Below, piece by piece: positions 22,970-34,934 of a DNA stretch of 64,000 nucleotides. The notes under the pieces were generated by a model, which did not search any database, was not told the DNA's origin, and worked only from the letters and a program-made list of their open reading frames with translations. The DNA is taken from assembly GCA_010015745.1 (NCBI GenBank), contig ML978177.1, positions 186,001-250,000 on the forward strand. The letters run 5' to 3'. Made by a program: the position numbers and the translations under genes. Positions within the stretch are counted from its first letter, which is position 1. Each line of letters starts with the position of its first letter. Origin of the DNA: Setomelanomma holmii. Lineage: Eukaryota > Ascomycota > Dothideomycetes > Pleosporales > Phaeosphaeriaceae.

Positions 22970-24566
22970 CTAGTCATTCGACGCCGCAACCTTGCCACGA
23001 CCTGCTGCAACGAACCAAATTTTCCCAGCAAACAGCGTGTTCATCTCTTCCAGCGGGCGGCGCGCCGTTTCTGGCAGAGTCGCCGAGAAGATGACAGCAT
23101 TTGTAAAGTTGCAAATGACAAATGTCAAGAAGTAGTGCCACCCCACGCTGGCCATCGCTATGGGTGTCACTTGGCCTATCAACGTGTTGAACGCAAACGA
23201 AGTCATGACGCCGATGGAAACTCCTTTGCTACGCGTCTTCGTGTCGAACACTTCGGCTGGATTGATCCAAGATAGTGGACCGCATGTAAAGGTGAACGAG
23301 ACTTGGTAGACCCAGTTGATGCAGATAAAAGTCCAGCCAAGACGGTTTTGCTACGACGCACCAGGGTCGGGAAAGAGAGCGATGACGATCACGACGTCGA
23401 TCCGATAGATACCGTTGGCGATGTTGCCAATGATCAGTGGCCAGCGACGGCCAATGCGGTCAATCAAGGCGACGGTGCATGCTTGCGCTACCACGGAGAG
23501 TACGTTGCTGATTCCCTGGTATCTCAGGGCGTCACCGGTGCCGATGTTCGAGGTCTTGAAGATTTCGGGTGTGTAGTACTGAATAGCAGCGACATCAGTC
23601 ATCTGTACAGAGGCTTGAATAGCTGTGACGAGGAAGAAGCGTCTGAACCTGCTCTTGTCCGTGAAGAGATCCCTGTATCCTTTGGCTTCTTGCTCATGCT
23701 CGATCTGGTTGTACTCCATCTGAATCCACGTATCGTGGATGTCTCCGTTGGAATGCAGCCTGGCCAGGGTGAGAAGTCCTTCTTCCTTCTTGCCGTGATC
23801 AATGAGCCATCGTGGAGATTCTGAGGAGTCAACGAGGCAAGGATCCCAGTGGGTATGACTTGAACACCAAGGGGAATCCTCCACTGGTTATTGTCCGTTC
23901 CGGAAAGCCCGACGTTCGTGCCATGGGTCAACCAGGCTGCGATCGAGGTTAATTCTACGTTTAGCAAAAATGTTTGGACTAACTTACTAGCAACGACCGC
24001 TCCTATACCCAACATCAACTGTTGCAAGGCTGTGATACGTCCTCGAATTGATGCATGAGCAATCTCGGTCTGATACAGGGGCACAATCATAACCAGATAT
24101 CCAACACCGAAGCCCGCAACAGCACGACCAGCATATAGGAAAGAGATGTTTCTCGCCACAGCCTGGAGGACACCACCGAGTATGAAGGCAATGGCGCCGA
24201 CGATGATGGCCATTCTACGGCCAAGCCAATCTGCAGTAGGACCAGCGAAGAAGGCGCCAAAGAATCCGCCGCCAGTGAAGAGAGAAACTAGAGCTCCCCT
24301 TGTATGGTCAGCCAGATTAGTCGCTGTACCAGATATTGGAGGTGACGTACACTTGATCCGGGCTTGGACTGTGGAAGTAGCTGCCGAATGATGGTGCTGC
24401 TACACCGCCTCCAATGACTCCAAGATCATAGCTAAATCCCGTCAGTGTGAGGATAGACGCATGCTCCACGAGAGCAGTCTTACCCGTAAGTGAATGATCC
24501 GAGAGACGCAAAGACGCTGACCAGGAACTGCACGATGGTCAGCCGTATTCGGAGACTACAGTGCAT
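22970..24566 (-). pseudogene. MFS sugar transporter, broken
   Basis: Clear remains of a 12-helix sugar/H+ symporter of the fungal sugar transporter family. Readable signatures in order are LVSVFASLGSFTYGYDLGVI, the GRR loop (TADWLGRRMAIIVGA), AGRAVAGFGVGYL, WRIPLGVQVIP, ESPRWLIDHGKKEEG, CTVALIDRIGRRWPLIIGN, FTCGPLSWINPAEVFDTKTR and LPETARRPLEEMN. Three short introns with normal GT-AG ends are intact. Two lesions break it: a one-base-type frameshift near 23845-23860, just before ESPRWL, where one or two residues are also missing, and an in-frame TAG at 23353-23351 before RLGWTF. The stop could derive from CAG by C-to-T. It is divergent from a broken glycosidase gene, which suggests a former sugar-use cluster. 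Confidence 0.85.
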
Positions 24567-25623
24567 GGGAAACCAGCCTGGTATAGTTGTGGAGGGATGG
24601 CCATGTTTGACAAGGTGCGCCTCAGTGCTCTGGAGCTAGACTTATTACTGGACGGCTTGCCACTCTCGTGTCTGATACACAGCAAACTTGTATTTCAGTT
24701 CCAGAAGGCAGGAGTTGCAAGTATTATACTCATGACTTGAACTGTACGGGGCGCAGATGCTTTCCACGCTATCGGGAGCCTGTGGCCACGAGGCTGGAGT
24801 CTTGGGTTGGAGCCATGAACGCCACGAGGATGCTTCTTGCGGCATAGAGACTGTGGAGTGCAGCTATCCCTAGCCACTGCATGCAGGGATTGAGCATCTG
24901 CCCCGTATTGTCTGGCGTTGGGACACTGTCATTCGTTGGGTACGCCGAGCATCGCTCGCTCGTCGTCTGCTGCCAGTACCCACATCCGGCCCAAAGTCTC
25001 AGTACTTGGAGAGCGTAACCGGCCTCGAATAAGATTGCGGGGAGTATTAGGTCAGACGGTCTGTGGTCGAGTTCGCTGCTTCTGCCATAGTTCGAGCATC
25101 GGGAATGATGAGCTCCGATTGGCTGACAAGCCGAGTTTACAGATATTTCGTATCTGTTCGAACGCGAACCATCTCCAGCTTAGCACGAACGCAGTATGCT
25201 AAACTAGAGCTTCAGTAGTGCCAGAATAGTTCTATGGAACTCCACACAGCTGATACCCGGTGGAAGTAAGTGCCACAGACGCCTGAAGTGTCACGTTCGG
25301 CTCGACATAGGGCATCTGAGCCTATGGGCATGGATCATTCCCGATAAACCATCGAAACAGGGCGCGGATAGACGCGACTCCCACATCATCGTTGTCTTGA
25401 TATATTCTGGCCCGAGGTACTATCGACGAGCTCTTCGTAAGGCGGGGTTTGAAGATGCTTGTGTGCTCCAGTAAGGATCACTGGGACTGGCTCTCTTTCA
25501 GCCAGCGGTTATTCGGACTTGCTTAATAAATTCACTTCTCTTCCACACATCTTGACTCAATATCGCGAGTACTTCCTTGCCCTCTCATATCTGCAGCTCA
25601 TCTCTTCCCAATTGTTTAGCATC
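24567..25623. other. Divergent upstream region of two broken sugar genes
   Basis: About 1 kb between the head-to-head transporter and glycosidase relics, formerly a shared control region. Short frames at 24645-24877 and 24918-25202 show no domain. I could not point to a clear CGG-triplet regulator site. Confidence 0.45.
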
Positions 25624-27452
25624 ATGGGCGAGTTCATACCGACAGATGGAGTCATCGCCCACCAAATCCCACGTTTGGAGCGCATTGCGGGCGGTCACCA
25701 ATTGGTTGTCCACGATGAACCATTTTTGATGTTACCAGCAGATTTGCCTAAGTCGTCATTCAGCTGTCCAAACTTCATGAAGCAGGTGTGGCCCAAGTTG
25801 AGAGAACCCGAATGTCAACACAGTGCTTGCAAACGTCAGCTGGGAGGACATCGAGCCAGAAGAGGGCAACTTCGACTTTACCAGACTGGAGCAGGCTCTT
25901 CTTGATGCTAGAGTTAATGGTTTTCATGTGGCCTTGCTTTGGTTCGGTGCTTTGAAGAATGGTAGATGCCCGACGGTGCCGTGCACAGCTTCAGGTTGAG
26001 TGCTAATATTGTTAGAAAAATCAACTTATGCCCCTCGATGGGTAAAGACCAGCCCAAAACGATTTCCAAGAATGATGACCCGTACCTCGAACGGTGGTAC
26101 GAAAGTCGAAGACGTGCTCTCTATCCTTAATCCGGCTGTTGTCAATGGCGATGCAGCCGCATTCAAGACTCTTATGCAAGATCTCAGGGAATCTGACCAG
26201 GCGCACTCTACAGTGCTCATGGTCCAGGTAGAGAACGAGGTCAGCTTGCTGGGAGACTCGCGAGACGCTCCTCCACGGGCCGATGCCCATTTCAACGCGC
26301 CGGTGCCCGCCGAGCTGATCGAGATGATCCAGACGAAGTGGTCGAGTCTCCATGAAAGCCTGAAGAAGAACTTGTCCATTTTTCGTCAGGAATTCCATCT
26401 CCTGAAGACTGGCACACATTCATGGTTGCAGACGTTCGGACACGGTCGAACCACGGACGAAGTTTTCATGGCGTACCACTACGCTTCATAAGTCCAGTAG
26501 GTCGCGAGAGTCGGGAAAGCCGAGTACCCTTTACCCATGTTCATCAACGTGCGGTAGAACTACGCAGATGCAGACACCGATACTTCTCAGTCTGTAGTGG
26601 GAGGAGGAGGAGGTAAGCCAGCGCCAGTATCTGGAATACCTTTATGGATATGCACTGACACCAATATATAGGCCAGCCCGGAAACTACCCTTCTGGTGGT
26701 GGAGTCATCAATGTCCTCGACATTTGGCACCACTTCGCTCCAGCTCTGGACTTCGTCGCGCCTGATCTTTACCTCAACGATTACAATGCGATATGCGCAA
26801 AGTATCGGCACTCGCAACAGCCCTTTTTCATTCCCGAGCAAAGGCGCGACGACTACGGGCGAGGCGCATATGAAGCGCATACGGCACACACGGAGCTTTG
26901 GGTACAGCTCCGTTTGCCATCGATTCTTGGGATGCAGCAGAGATTCCATGGCCGAGACACTTCGGCCTTCTGAAAGAGGTCGCACCCTGGCTGCTGGCAG
27001 CACGGGAGTCAAATAGTGACACCTTTGGATCCTGGTTTGACGAGCCATCGGAACGCGTGGACACGGTAAATGCTCATCGCATTGTGATGAATTTCTGGAA
27101 TCTGACAATAGAACGCTCTTTTGTATTTGGCGAACAGGGGCCTGGATACGGAATGATCATACACCTTTCTGAGTCGAAGTTCTTGCTAGTTAGTGAGGGC
27201 TTCCACGTGCGTTTCGGTTGTACGAGGAAGGACTCAAGTTTCGTAGGGATTCTGTCGTTTGTAGAGAAATAGGTGGTTCCTGGCACGAGTGAGATGGTAA
27301 CGGGACGCGTCCTCAACGGCGACGAGACGAGGACTGGGGAGCTTGCTATCATGCCGGCTCAGAAGCCTGACCTGGGCACGTTCCCAATCTGCATTGCAAT
27401 TCCGTCCAGATCTAGAATTGCGGAAGTAGAGGTGTATGTATATCAGAAATTG
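25624..27452 (+). pseudogene. GH35-like beta-galactosidase (DUF5597 type), broken
   Basis: Relic of a fungal GH35-like glycosidase of about 550 residues. The start MGEFIPTDGVIAHQIPRLER is followed by HQLVVHDEPFLMLPADL. Later come VNTVLANVSWEDIEPEEGN, VALLWFGALKN, YAPRWVKTSPKRFPR, STVLMVQVENEVSLLGDSRD (acid/base Glu region), GNYPSGGGVINVLDIWHHF, ALDFVAPDLYLNDY, LGTAPFAIDSWDA and VTGRVLNGDETR. Introns at 25962-26015 and 26613-26671 keep good splice sites. Damage includes a frameshift near 25805 and stops at 26489 (TAA), 26498 (TAG), 26555 (TAG) and 27270 (TAG). A second frameshift lies near 26900. Several stops sit where relatives have Gln or Trp, consistent with C-to-T or G-to-A change. The true end, and which intron was last in use, are uncertain. 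Confidence 0.83.
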
Positions 27453-27931
27453 CCCAGTGAGAGAGGTCATCCAGTCTCTAGCTCATTTCGAAGAATCAAA
27501 TTTGCCATGATTTCCGAAGTGAGTGGTGGCGAAAATCAAAGCGTGACATCTGGAAGTCGCGGTGCATAAGTCGGGCATGTGGTCACTGGCGAATTAGGCA
27601 ACGTCCTTTCGAATGGGCTCTTTTCTGGACCCTTTCCCCGCGCTCGGACCAAGACCAACCAGTTGCCGCACCATCCTATATCTTCTTCTTTGACGAGCAA
27701 ACTCAATTGTGGTAAAACCATGCGATTCGTCACCTTTCATTCGTGACTTCATGTTTACCTACACTGGAACTAGACGCAGGTGTTGTTCGGAGCAATCTTT
27801 CTCCATCTCACCGAGCCTTCCTTCCCAACGAAGATTCAATGTCAATTCGAGTCCTGCAACTTTGACAGCCCTTAAGCCAGGAGTTGTCCTCAAAGCAAGC
27901 GAATTCATGTCTGGTAACACCAGGGACTACC
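27453..27931. other. Spacer between glycosidase and regulator relics
   Basis: About 480 bp with no supported gene. The frame leading to the Zn2Cys6 relic is open from 27884, but its first ATG in the right context is at 27932. Confidence 0.45.
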
Positions 27932-29430
27932 ATGAAGTATCCAACGGCATGTCTCGAGTGCAGGATCACAAAAGTTAAGTGCTCGCGAGACCCGCTGAAC
28001 CCGTTGTCAGCATGCCTTACCTGCAAAGCTCGCAAGGTTGAATGCTCGAAGCCGGCGCTCAATCCGAGAGAACGCACACCCGTGCTCAAGAAGCTTCCAA
28101 ATACGCACCCTCTTGTGCCATCGACAGATGATCAGACGTTCAATGAGAAGCTGGTTTCTGTGTCACCAGAGTCCATGGCCGAATTCAATGGGCTGTACAT
28201 GCATTTCATCCATGGACGACCCCATAGCTTGTTTCATGAGCAGTCGCTCTGGCTCCAGTACAAAGCAGATTCCTTACCTGAGTCCTTAATAAACGCAATC
28301 TGTGCCCTTGTCGACTATCGGAGCACGAAAACGACAAGAGCCTTGCGCCAGCCTTCATACACAAGTCCAAGACGCTGTAGGCGCAGCAATTGGAAGACAT
28401 CACAGTCTCGAACATCCAGACATGCATCCTCCTCGCCAATAGCTACGCGGCTGAGGAAAACTACAGACTGGAAGCCCTATATTTTGGTTGGGTGTCCTGA
28501 GCATCTTCGTAGGTTCCTGGACTGACTCGATCTTAGGAATTGCAAATCGTATGGCGTACGTCTTGGAGCTCCATAAGCTACATTTTGATGACGACCCACC
28601 TGGCGAGAGATCAAATCCAGAACCTGGTGGTCATTGTTCATGGCGGATAGGTGGTGTCCGCCGGGACTTGGATTACCTCGCGAAATCATGGTCTCACATC
28701 CTTCCGTAGAACTACCGATAGATGAGCTTGAGTTTCAGCTGATGCGCACTACAGATGCTCCACGTATCGGTGAGACGGCTCGCGGTATCATGAATGACTG
28801 CAACCTTGATATGCAACGACGCAAAGGCTATGGCGGAATGTTTGTTGCGCTTCACCTCGGCTACCACTACTACAACATACTTCTCTACTTTCAGTATCTC
28901 GAACCTGAAAGCGAACCAACCCATGTTTCGACCACGTATGCAGCTGAGTGCCGGCGGCACGGACTTGTGTTCAGTCGGCTGTTACACACGGCTCGCGAGC
29001 TCGGCGCCTGTCATGTAGTGTACGAGGCCCTATCACAGAAGTCTTCCGCACGAATACTGATTAATGTAGGTATCTTACCGTCGCACACATGACTATAGTG
29101 TCATCTTCAGTACTTCTGCACCTTCTATTGTTCGGCAACGACGAGTAAGTCGACACTGCCAAGCTGCAGCTGACACGCAACTTTGAGGCTTTGGTGGAGC
29201 TCTCGAGATACTGACCCTGTGTGGAAAAGATGAAGGATCGACTCTTTGTCTTCCAGAACGCGTGTCTTCGCTCGTCGGTAGCCACGTACATGGTCGACAG
29301 GTGGATCGTCAGATTCTTGTTGGAGCACGCACTTCCATTCGAGAGTGAGAGTGCGGATCACACGGAATGTCCAGTAGCGCAGAACGCACGTCGCAGTCCA
29401 CGATACCGCTCACACGGCAAATGCTGCTGA
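27932..29430 (+). pseudogene. Zn2Cys6 transcription factor, broken
   Basis: Relic of a fungal binuclear zinc-cluster regulator. The start MKYPTACLECRITKVKC opens a Cys-x2-Cys-x6-Cys half, and a 10-residue loop leads to CLTCKARKVEC. The middle homology region is recognisable in pieces: LYMHFIHGRPHSLFHEQSLW, ITVSNIQTCILLANSYAAEE, IANRMAYVLELHKL, MADRWCPPGLGLPREI, LGYHYYNILLYFQYLEPES, and MKDRLFVFQNACLRSSVATY near the end. These pieces fall in different frames. I see frameshifts near 28310 and 28630 and stops at 28378 (TAG), 29146 (TAA) and 29212 (TGA, where relatives have Trp). It sits directly after the glycosidase relic on the same strand, so it was plausibly the pathway regulator. Confidence 0.78.
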
Positions 29431-30701
29431 ATGAGACATTGGAGGATCTCCGGAGTCATTAGTCCAACAAGGCCATGATAAAGTCTGCATGTAAGTTTCG
29501 CGCTCTTGTCCACTTTTGCCAAGGAGTATGTGCCCGCTGTAGGACGGCGTCGGTACCTATTGGCTCACCGCAGGTTTGGGTGTCAGGCATGCGAATGTAG
29601 CATTCAAGACCACTTACAACCATTCGACATATACGAACAGTCGAAAAATGACAAATGAGCGTGCGCGACTTTTCTATGTCGCATACGCTTGATGGATGAT
29701 GGAGGTGATACGGATGCTGATGCTAGAAGGTTGATTGCGCTAACCACGTCGCCGCTTCCATCATATAAAGTAAATCTTTGTCGGCGAAACCTCTCGCTGG
29801 ATATACAGGTCAGCCAACTCTGTGGCAATGCAAAATAATACCCAAAGAATTCATTGAAAGCTGTTGATCAACAGAAGAAGAAAGAAAAATTGGCACGAAA
29901 CAGGGTTGGGGGGGGGGGCAGACTCAGGTGATCAGGCTGGCCCAGGATCAGGCGGTCTAGTTTCTTCCCTCCCGCCCACTCTGCGGCCAGCGGTGTTATC
30001 TTGTCTGCAGGAACCTGAGTGATGTAATAAGTGGAGAGAGACATGTGTTTCCGTGTCACTGCGGCCAAATGACCCGGCGTGCGGAGTATTCGAAATAAGT
30101 TAGCTCGCTGTGGTAAGGCTTGAGTGCCCGGCAACGCAGCCACTCAACTGGTTGTCGACGCGCAAACGCGTCTTCTCGTCTGTATGCGACTATACCTGCT
30201 TATGTGAATTTCAGGCATTGTGCTTGCTGACAGCATCGCTCGAGTGCGCGCTGCTGGTGGACGCCATCCAGCGTTCGAAACTGCTGGGCCAGTAACGTGA
30301 TACCGCTAGCTTGCCAAGGCGTGGCCCAAATCTGCTGTTCCGCCTGCTCTGAACGATGCATCGCGTCGGGACGTGACTATCGACCGCATCCCAAGCCGAC
30401 CATTCCCCGTCCTGCCCTGATGAGCAGGTCGCTCTAGCGCCAGTCAGCAGTCGTGTGGTGTGTATTTCCCTGCGTATTCTGTGTTTGCGCTCACCTCTGG
30501 TCTACCCCTACTGCTGCGCCTCGTCCTCGAGCTGCGCTTAGTCGCGTTCATTCAAACATCAACATGCCTGCTGACAAGTCGCCATATAGGTGGATTGAAT
30601 GCACTCACGTGCGGACCTCATATCCCCCTCTACAACTACTTGTCGCGCGTTGTCCCTCCTTTGACCGTCACCCGTGAACGTTCACGTCACCCGCTACCAC
30701 G
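29431..30701. other. Intergenic and SWI1 5' region
   Basis: About 1.27 kb. It contains an 11-G run near 29908-29918 and pyrimidine-rich tracts near 30480-30660 that fit a promoter or leader of the next gene. No domain-bearing frame seen. Confidence 0.5.
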
Positions 30702-33700
30702 ATGGATTTCCAAAGCCCCCAGAATGGCATGTACGATCCCTCAAGCTTCATCGACCCGAGCGCGATCGCAAACCCGCAGATGAATGGCACGCGCTCCTAC
30801 CCAATGTCATCGATACCCCAGAAGCGCGACTCGACCGGCGCAACCCTCTCCCTCTCGCGCTCCCAGACCCCGTCGCAACAGCCCCAGTTTGGCTTCCAGC
30901 AGCAGCAGGCCTTTACCCACACACCTTCACCAACCATGCAGACCCAGAACTTTGCCGGCGCTCAATTGGGTGCGCAAAGGATGAACACAGCTTCGCCCGC
31001 GCAAAATCCCCACGCGCCGCAAATGTCCCCGATGGGTTTCCAAAACTCACCCATGAGCCAAGGATTCAACCAGAACCCGAGTGGGCAATTCCCCGTCCAA
31101 CAGGTCCAATTGTCGCAAAATCTCCAGAGTCGCCAGCAAGAAGCACAGAGACAGTACGCAATGCGCTTGCAGGCTCAGGCGCAACAGCAGCAGCAGCTCG
31201 GAAATCTGGCGGCGAGCAATATGGCTGCGCAGCAACGGCATCAAGGCGGACAGATGCCTGGTACGATGCCTGGGGCAATGCCGGGCGCGATGCCTGGAGG
31301 GATGCCCGGGGGGATGCCAGGTGGTATGCCTGGTGGCATGCAGCAGCCGGGCATGCAACCAGGGATGATGCAACCAGGAGGACAGCAGCAAAATCCACAG
31401 TACCAGTTCCAGCAGTTCATCAAGAATGTTGGCGCGCTGATGGCTCAACATCGTAGGCCCTTCAACCCACAGCCACACGTCGCCGGCCGCCCAATAAACC
31501 TCCAGAACCTGTATTCCGTTGTGTTACGCTTCAAAGGACACAGATTCGTGACACAATCGCAAGCGTGGCCACGGGTAGCGCAGATGATGAACATACCACC
31601 ACAACAATTCCCCAGCGCCCCACAGGAGCTGCAACAGATTTACGAAAACAACCTCAGCATCTACGAGAATGCCTTTTTTCAGAGACAACAAGCTCTGAAA
31701 GCTGGTCAACAGGGGCAAATTGGCACCATGGGACAGCAAATGTCACCCACCAGGCCCCCGATGCCCGTTGGCCAGAACAACCTGTCCGCGCAGCAAGAAT
31801 ATCTTCAGCAATTGCAGAGATCTCAGGAGGCCATGAAGCAGCAGCAACAGCAACGACAATCCGCCACACCGATGCAGCAAACACCGCAACCGCAACAATT
31901 CGACCCTTCCACACAACCACAGCAATCGACCCCGCTACAGAGCAACGCATCGCTTCCGAACGTGAACGGTCACAGCACACCACAGCCAGACGGTAACGCC
32001 CGAAAAAGCACGAGCCGGCCGTTGGAGGGAACTCCTACACAAGCACGAGAACCCAGTCAGGCGCTGGCGTCGCCTTCGAAACCCGGCGAAGCCGCGACCT
32101 CGGCAGAGCCAGCATTGGACTCTGTGGAAGAGCCCGAGAAAAGGAAACCGGTGATCGAGAATGAGGATGGGACGCGCGTCTATCAGCCGGCGTACCGAAC
32201 ATTAGATACTTGGGGTGGGCTGGATTTCGATTCGGACGGCTTCAAGAACATGATCGAGACGATTGTGACATACAAGCCGAACGTTCCACTTTTGCATGAG
32301 ATGGGCGCGATAGACATACGAGCTTTGACCATGAGTCTCCGATCAGGGTTACACGCGGAGACAAGACTAGCTCTGGACACTTTGACGCGCCTCACGTACG
32401 ACAACACCATACAATTCGACCTTGCACAATGCGAAGATTTGACGGACGTACTGGTTGAGCTCGCAGAGGATCAGCTAGAAATTCTTGGAAACGACAATCC
32501 TGAAGTCACCGACATTCTCGATCTGACGCCGTATGAGGATGTTTTGCACCATTGTCGCGCGGAATCAGCAACCTTACAAGATCTTCCAGGGGCTGGGACC
32601 AAAGCTTACAGCCTCGATCGGACCGCCGACCGACTACTCGCCGTAACAACCATCCTCCGAAACCTCTCGTTTCTGGAAGTCAATCACGCCTCGTTGGTCA
32701 GCTTCCCTGTTTTGAAGTTTCTCTCGAACTTTATACGGCTCGTTGGCACACGCGTGCTCCTCTTGCGCTCGCACATTAACACCTTCGACTTCATGAAGGA
32801 CGTCATCACGTTCTTTTCAAATACCGCCGCCAAGATTGTCCTACCATCGCGCGAGGACGCTTACGCCGTGCTTCACTTCCTGTGTGCCTTTGCACCCTGC
32901 CCTCGTCCCATCAAACCCGTCAAATTTACGCCTTTCAACCCACAAATACATCGCTATCTACCCTCCGCAGTTGACAGTCTTGCGAAACTGCTCGCTCGCG
33001 ACGATCCGAACCGTACCTACTACAAGCAGATTTTCGTGAACGAAGCGACATCAGTGCCTGCGTATGATCTGCTGACACGCGCTTTTGCTTTGGCCATCTC
33101 TGTTGCTCCGGACCGCAACTACATCGAAAACAAGATGTACCAAATGAAGGGGCAACCCATCAAGGAAGTGCGTATGTTTGAAGCACGAATTGCAGAGCAC
33201 AGAAAAGCATATCTTATGCAAGGCATGCTTGCTGCAGATATACTTGCCAGTCTAGCTCCTGGGGCGGAAAGCGGTCTCTGTCGCTCTTGGCTCGAGTCGG
33301 AAGACGGTTGGGCACACAGTCTGCTCAAATTCGCCATGTCCCTATCCGCTACAGATGCCGCTCTCCCACACCCTCAGCCTCCACCACCAAACGTCCGTGG
33401 TCAAAGACCCATGAATCACGACCGGGAAGGCTTCCAACTCATCGTACATCGTGCGCTGTCGACGTTGAAGCGATTGGGCGACAAGTCGAAAGGCGGCGAA
33501 ACACTGGTCAAGAGTGTCCAGACGAACGGGCACGCACATGATGACGATGATGAGGATGACGACGAGGACATGGACATTTTCGACTTCAACGGCAGCACGT
33601 GGAAAGTCAAAGCCGACATTCTGCCTCGCAAGGAAACGTTGCTAGGCGCTTTACTGACGGCGCAATTGGATGTTAGGAGTTTAAATCAATTTTGTAAGAT

Positions 33701-33719
33701 TGGCTATCTGGACGAGTAA
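30702..33719 (+). CDS. SWI1: SWI/SNF remodelling complex subunit Swi1/Sol1 (ARID)
   Basis: Intron-free gene for a 1005-residue ARID-domain subunit of the SWI/SNF chromatin-remodelling complex. Residues 1-230 are Q/P/M-rich and low complexity, including a 12-bp minisatellite coding M-P-G-x repeats. The ARID/BRIGHT DNA-binding domain spans about 234-331: FQQFIKNVGALMAQHRRPFN, then INLQNLYSVVLRFKG, WPRVAQMMNIPPQQF and LQQIYENNLSIYENAF. A second Q-rich and Ser/Pro segment follows. The C-terminal half (about 500-1005) is the armadillo-like Swi1 region, with YRTLDTWGGLDFD, GAIDIRALTMSLRSGLHAE and ADRLLAVTTILRNLSFLE. An acidic run (DDDDEDDDEDMD) lies near the end. Length and order fit fungal homologues. 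The start is the first ATG of the frame. Confidence 0.93.
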   Translation: MDFQSPQNGMYDPSSFIDPSAIANPQMNGTRSYPMSSIPQKRDSTGATLSLSRSQTPSQQPQFGFQQQQAFTHTPSPTMQTQNFAGAQLGAQRMNTASPAQNPHAPQMSPMGFQNSPMSQGFNQNPSGQFPVQQVQLSQNLQSRQQEAQRQYAMRLQAQAQQQQQLGNLAASNMAAQQRHQGGQMPGTMPGAMPGAMPGGMPGGMPGGMPGGMQQPGMQPGMMQPGGQQQNPQYQFQQFIKNVGALMAQHRRPFNPQPHVAGRPINLQNLYSVVLRFKGHRFVTQSQAWPRVAQMMNIPPQQFPSAPQELQQIYENNLSIYENAFFQRQQALKAGQQGQIGTMGQQMSPTRPPMPVGQNNLSAQQEYLQQLQRSQEAMKQQQQQRQSATPMQQTPQPQQFDPSTQPQQSTPLQSNASLPNVNGHSTPQPDGNARKSTSRPLEGTPTQAREPSQALASPSKPGEAATSAEPALDSVEEPEKRKPVIENEDGTRVYQPAYRTLDTWGGLDFDSDGFKNMIETIVTYKPNVPLLHEMGAIDIRALTMSLRSGLHAETRLALDTLTRLTYDNTIQFDLAQCEDLTDVLVELAEDQLEILGNDNPEVTDILDLTPYEDVLHHCRAESATLQDLPGAGTKAYSLDRTADRLLAVTTILRNLSFLEVNHASLVSFPVLKFLSNFIRLVGTRVLLLRSHINTFDFMKDVITFFSNTAAKIVLPSREDAYAVLHFLCAFAPCPRPIKPVKFTPFNPQIHRYLPSAVDSLAKLLARDDPNRTYYKQIFVNEATSVPAYDLLTRAFALAISVAPDRNYIENKMYQMKGQPIKEVRMFEARIAEHRKAYLMQGMLAADILASLAPGAESGLCRSWLESEDGWAHSLLKFAMSLSATDAALPHPQPPPPNVRGQRPMNHDREGFQLIVHRALSTLKRLGDKSKGGETLVKSVQTNGHAHDDDDEDDDEDMDIFDFNGSTWKVKADILPRKETLLGALLTAQLDVRSLNQFCKIGYLDE
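31253..31338 (+). repeat. 12-bp coding minisatellite (Met-Pro-Gly-x)
   Basis: About seven imperfect copies of a 12-base unit of the type atgcctggnggn lie inside SWI1 and encode M-P-G-T, M-P-G-A and M-P-G-G units. Third-position differences between copies show that selection keeps the reading frame. Copy number is likely to vary between strains. Confidence 0.9.
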
Positions 33720-34789
33720 TTACGGACTTTTGGGGATGATCGCATTCGAGCGGCGAAGTTTTGGCGCTAGTGTGTATGTGAATAGCACAATTGAGAAGCG
33801 GGTTAGCATTGAGGCATGGCACGAGTTGCTGCATTGCACTTCTTATCTGTATGCTTAGTATTTGAATGAAGGCACTCTAACTTCTCGAGATATGCCCGAG
33901 TTATGTTGTGTGTGTCGCGCTGTTGACGTACCGCCTGGATAACCGGAAGTTCGCAAACGTTGCAAGCCTTTGTTCAGCTACCTAAGCCTCCAGCACGAAG
34001 TCACAGTCTTCTTCGCGCTACGCTGGTACCGTATAGAATACGGAAATATTGCCCACCGCTAATCGAAGTGCTGATCTACTAGCTCGGTACCGAAACGCAG
34101 AAACGAGCCACCACATGACAGATTGTTCCGGGGCATGCATCATATATGGCGCAGTTGTTGTACTCTAGGCCAAAATATTGCGCTTAATGCTCTACCTAGA
34201 TATGACACAAGGCTGGCTCGTCTTCACCAGGCCTGGTTGCATTGGTGACAGTCACACCGTACAACCACGATCAACATCGCAAAGAATGCAAAGCATGCTA
34301 CCCTCACAAGACGAGAAATGACCGCAGCGCAAAACTCTCCTCGACCACCTCATGTGGACAAACAATAACCCGCAAATTCTGTTTCTATTTTCGTTTCGCA
34401 CCGGCCTAATAACGGCGGCCAATTGTGGAACTCGGAATCATATCCCTGCCGAATCCGGAAGGTATACCAGCCACGTTGGGCTAGGAGCCAAGCACGCCCG
34501 GCCCTTCATCGTGGCGAGTGTAACGTCACAAGAGGAACGACCCAGCACGTTTTATTCGCCAACTTCCGCTGCTCTCCGCGATCCAGGGTCGGAGATCAGG
34601 CGCCACAACCGGCGCGGTAGAGATTGGGGTTGTGGATATGGAGACCTCGGTGGATTTCGTATTGGAGCGGTGTATGAGATCATGGTGGGTAGAATGGGTT
34701 ACACCGGGCACGAGCGCCAAGAACACCAGCCTCATGCTGGTTGAAGTGGGCTGATGATGCAAGATGGTTCGGATATGAGGCTGGAGGTG
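33720..34789. other. Intergenic, SWI1 3' region to PhiA-like promoter
   Basis: About 1.07 kb with only short frames that lack domains (34352-34744 and its mirror). The right end leads into a TATA box. No repeat or RNA gene recognised. Confidence 0.5.
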
Positions 34790-34797
34790 TATATAAG
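34790..34797 (+). promoter_or_regulatory. TATA box of the PhiA-like gene
   Basis: TATATAAG lies about 140 bp before the start codon at 34935. It is followed by a leader (about 34820-34934) rich in CA and almost free of G, typical of strongly expressed fungal genes for secreted or wall proteins. It is the only canonical TATA box I found just upstream of a start codon in this window. Confidence 0.65.
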
Positions 34798-34934
34798 AGA
34801 TGGACATCCAGGTCGAATAAGGCCATCCATCAACATCCAGCTTGAACATCTCATCACACCACCACATCCACAAATCACAACCACAAACTCAACTGCAAAA
34901 TCTTCAACAACACATCCCCATCCCAACCACCAAC

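Noticed and set aside
29904..29920. Run of 11 G
   Set aside because: A simple homopolymer with no other G-tracts near it, so there is no case for a G-quadruplex array.
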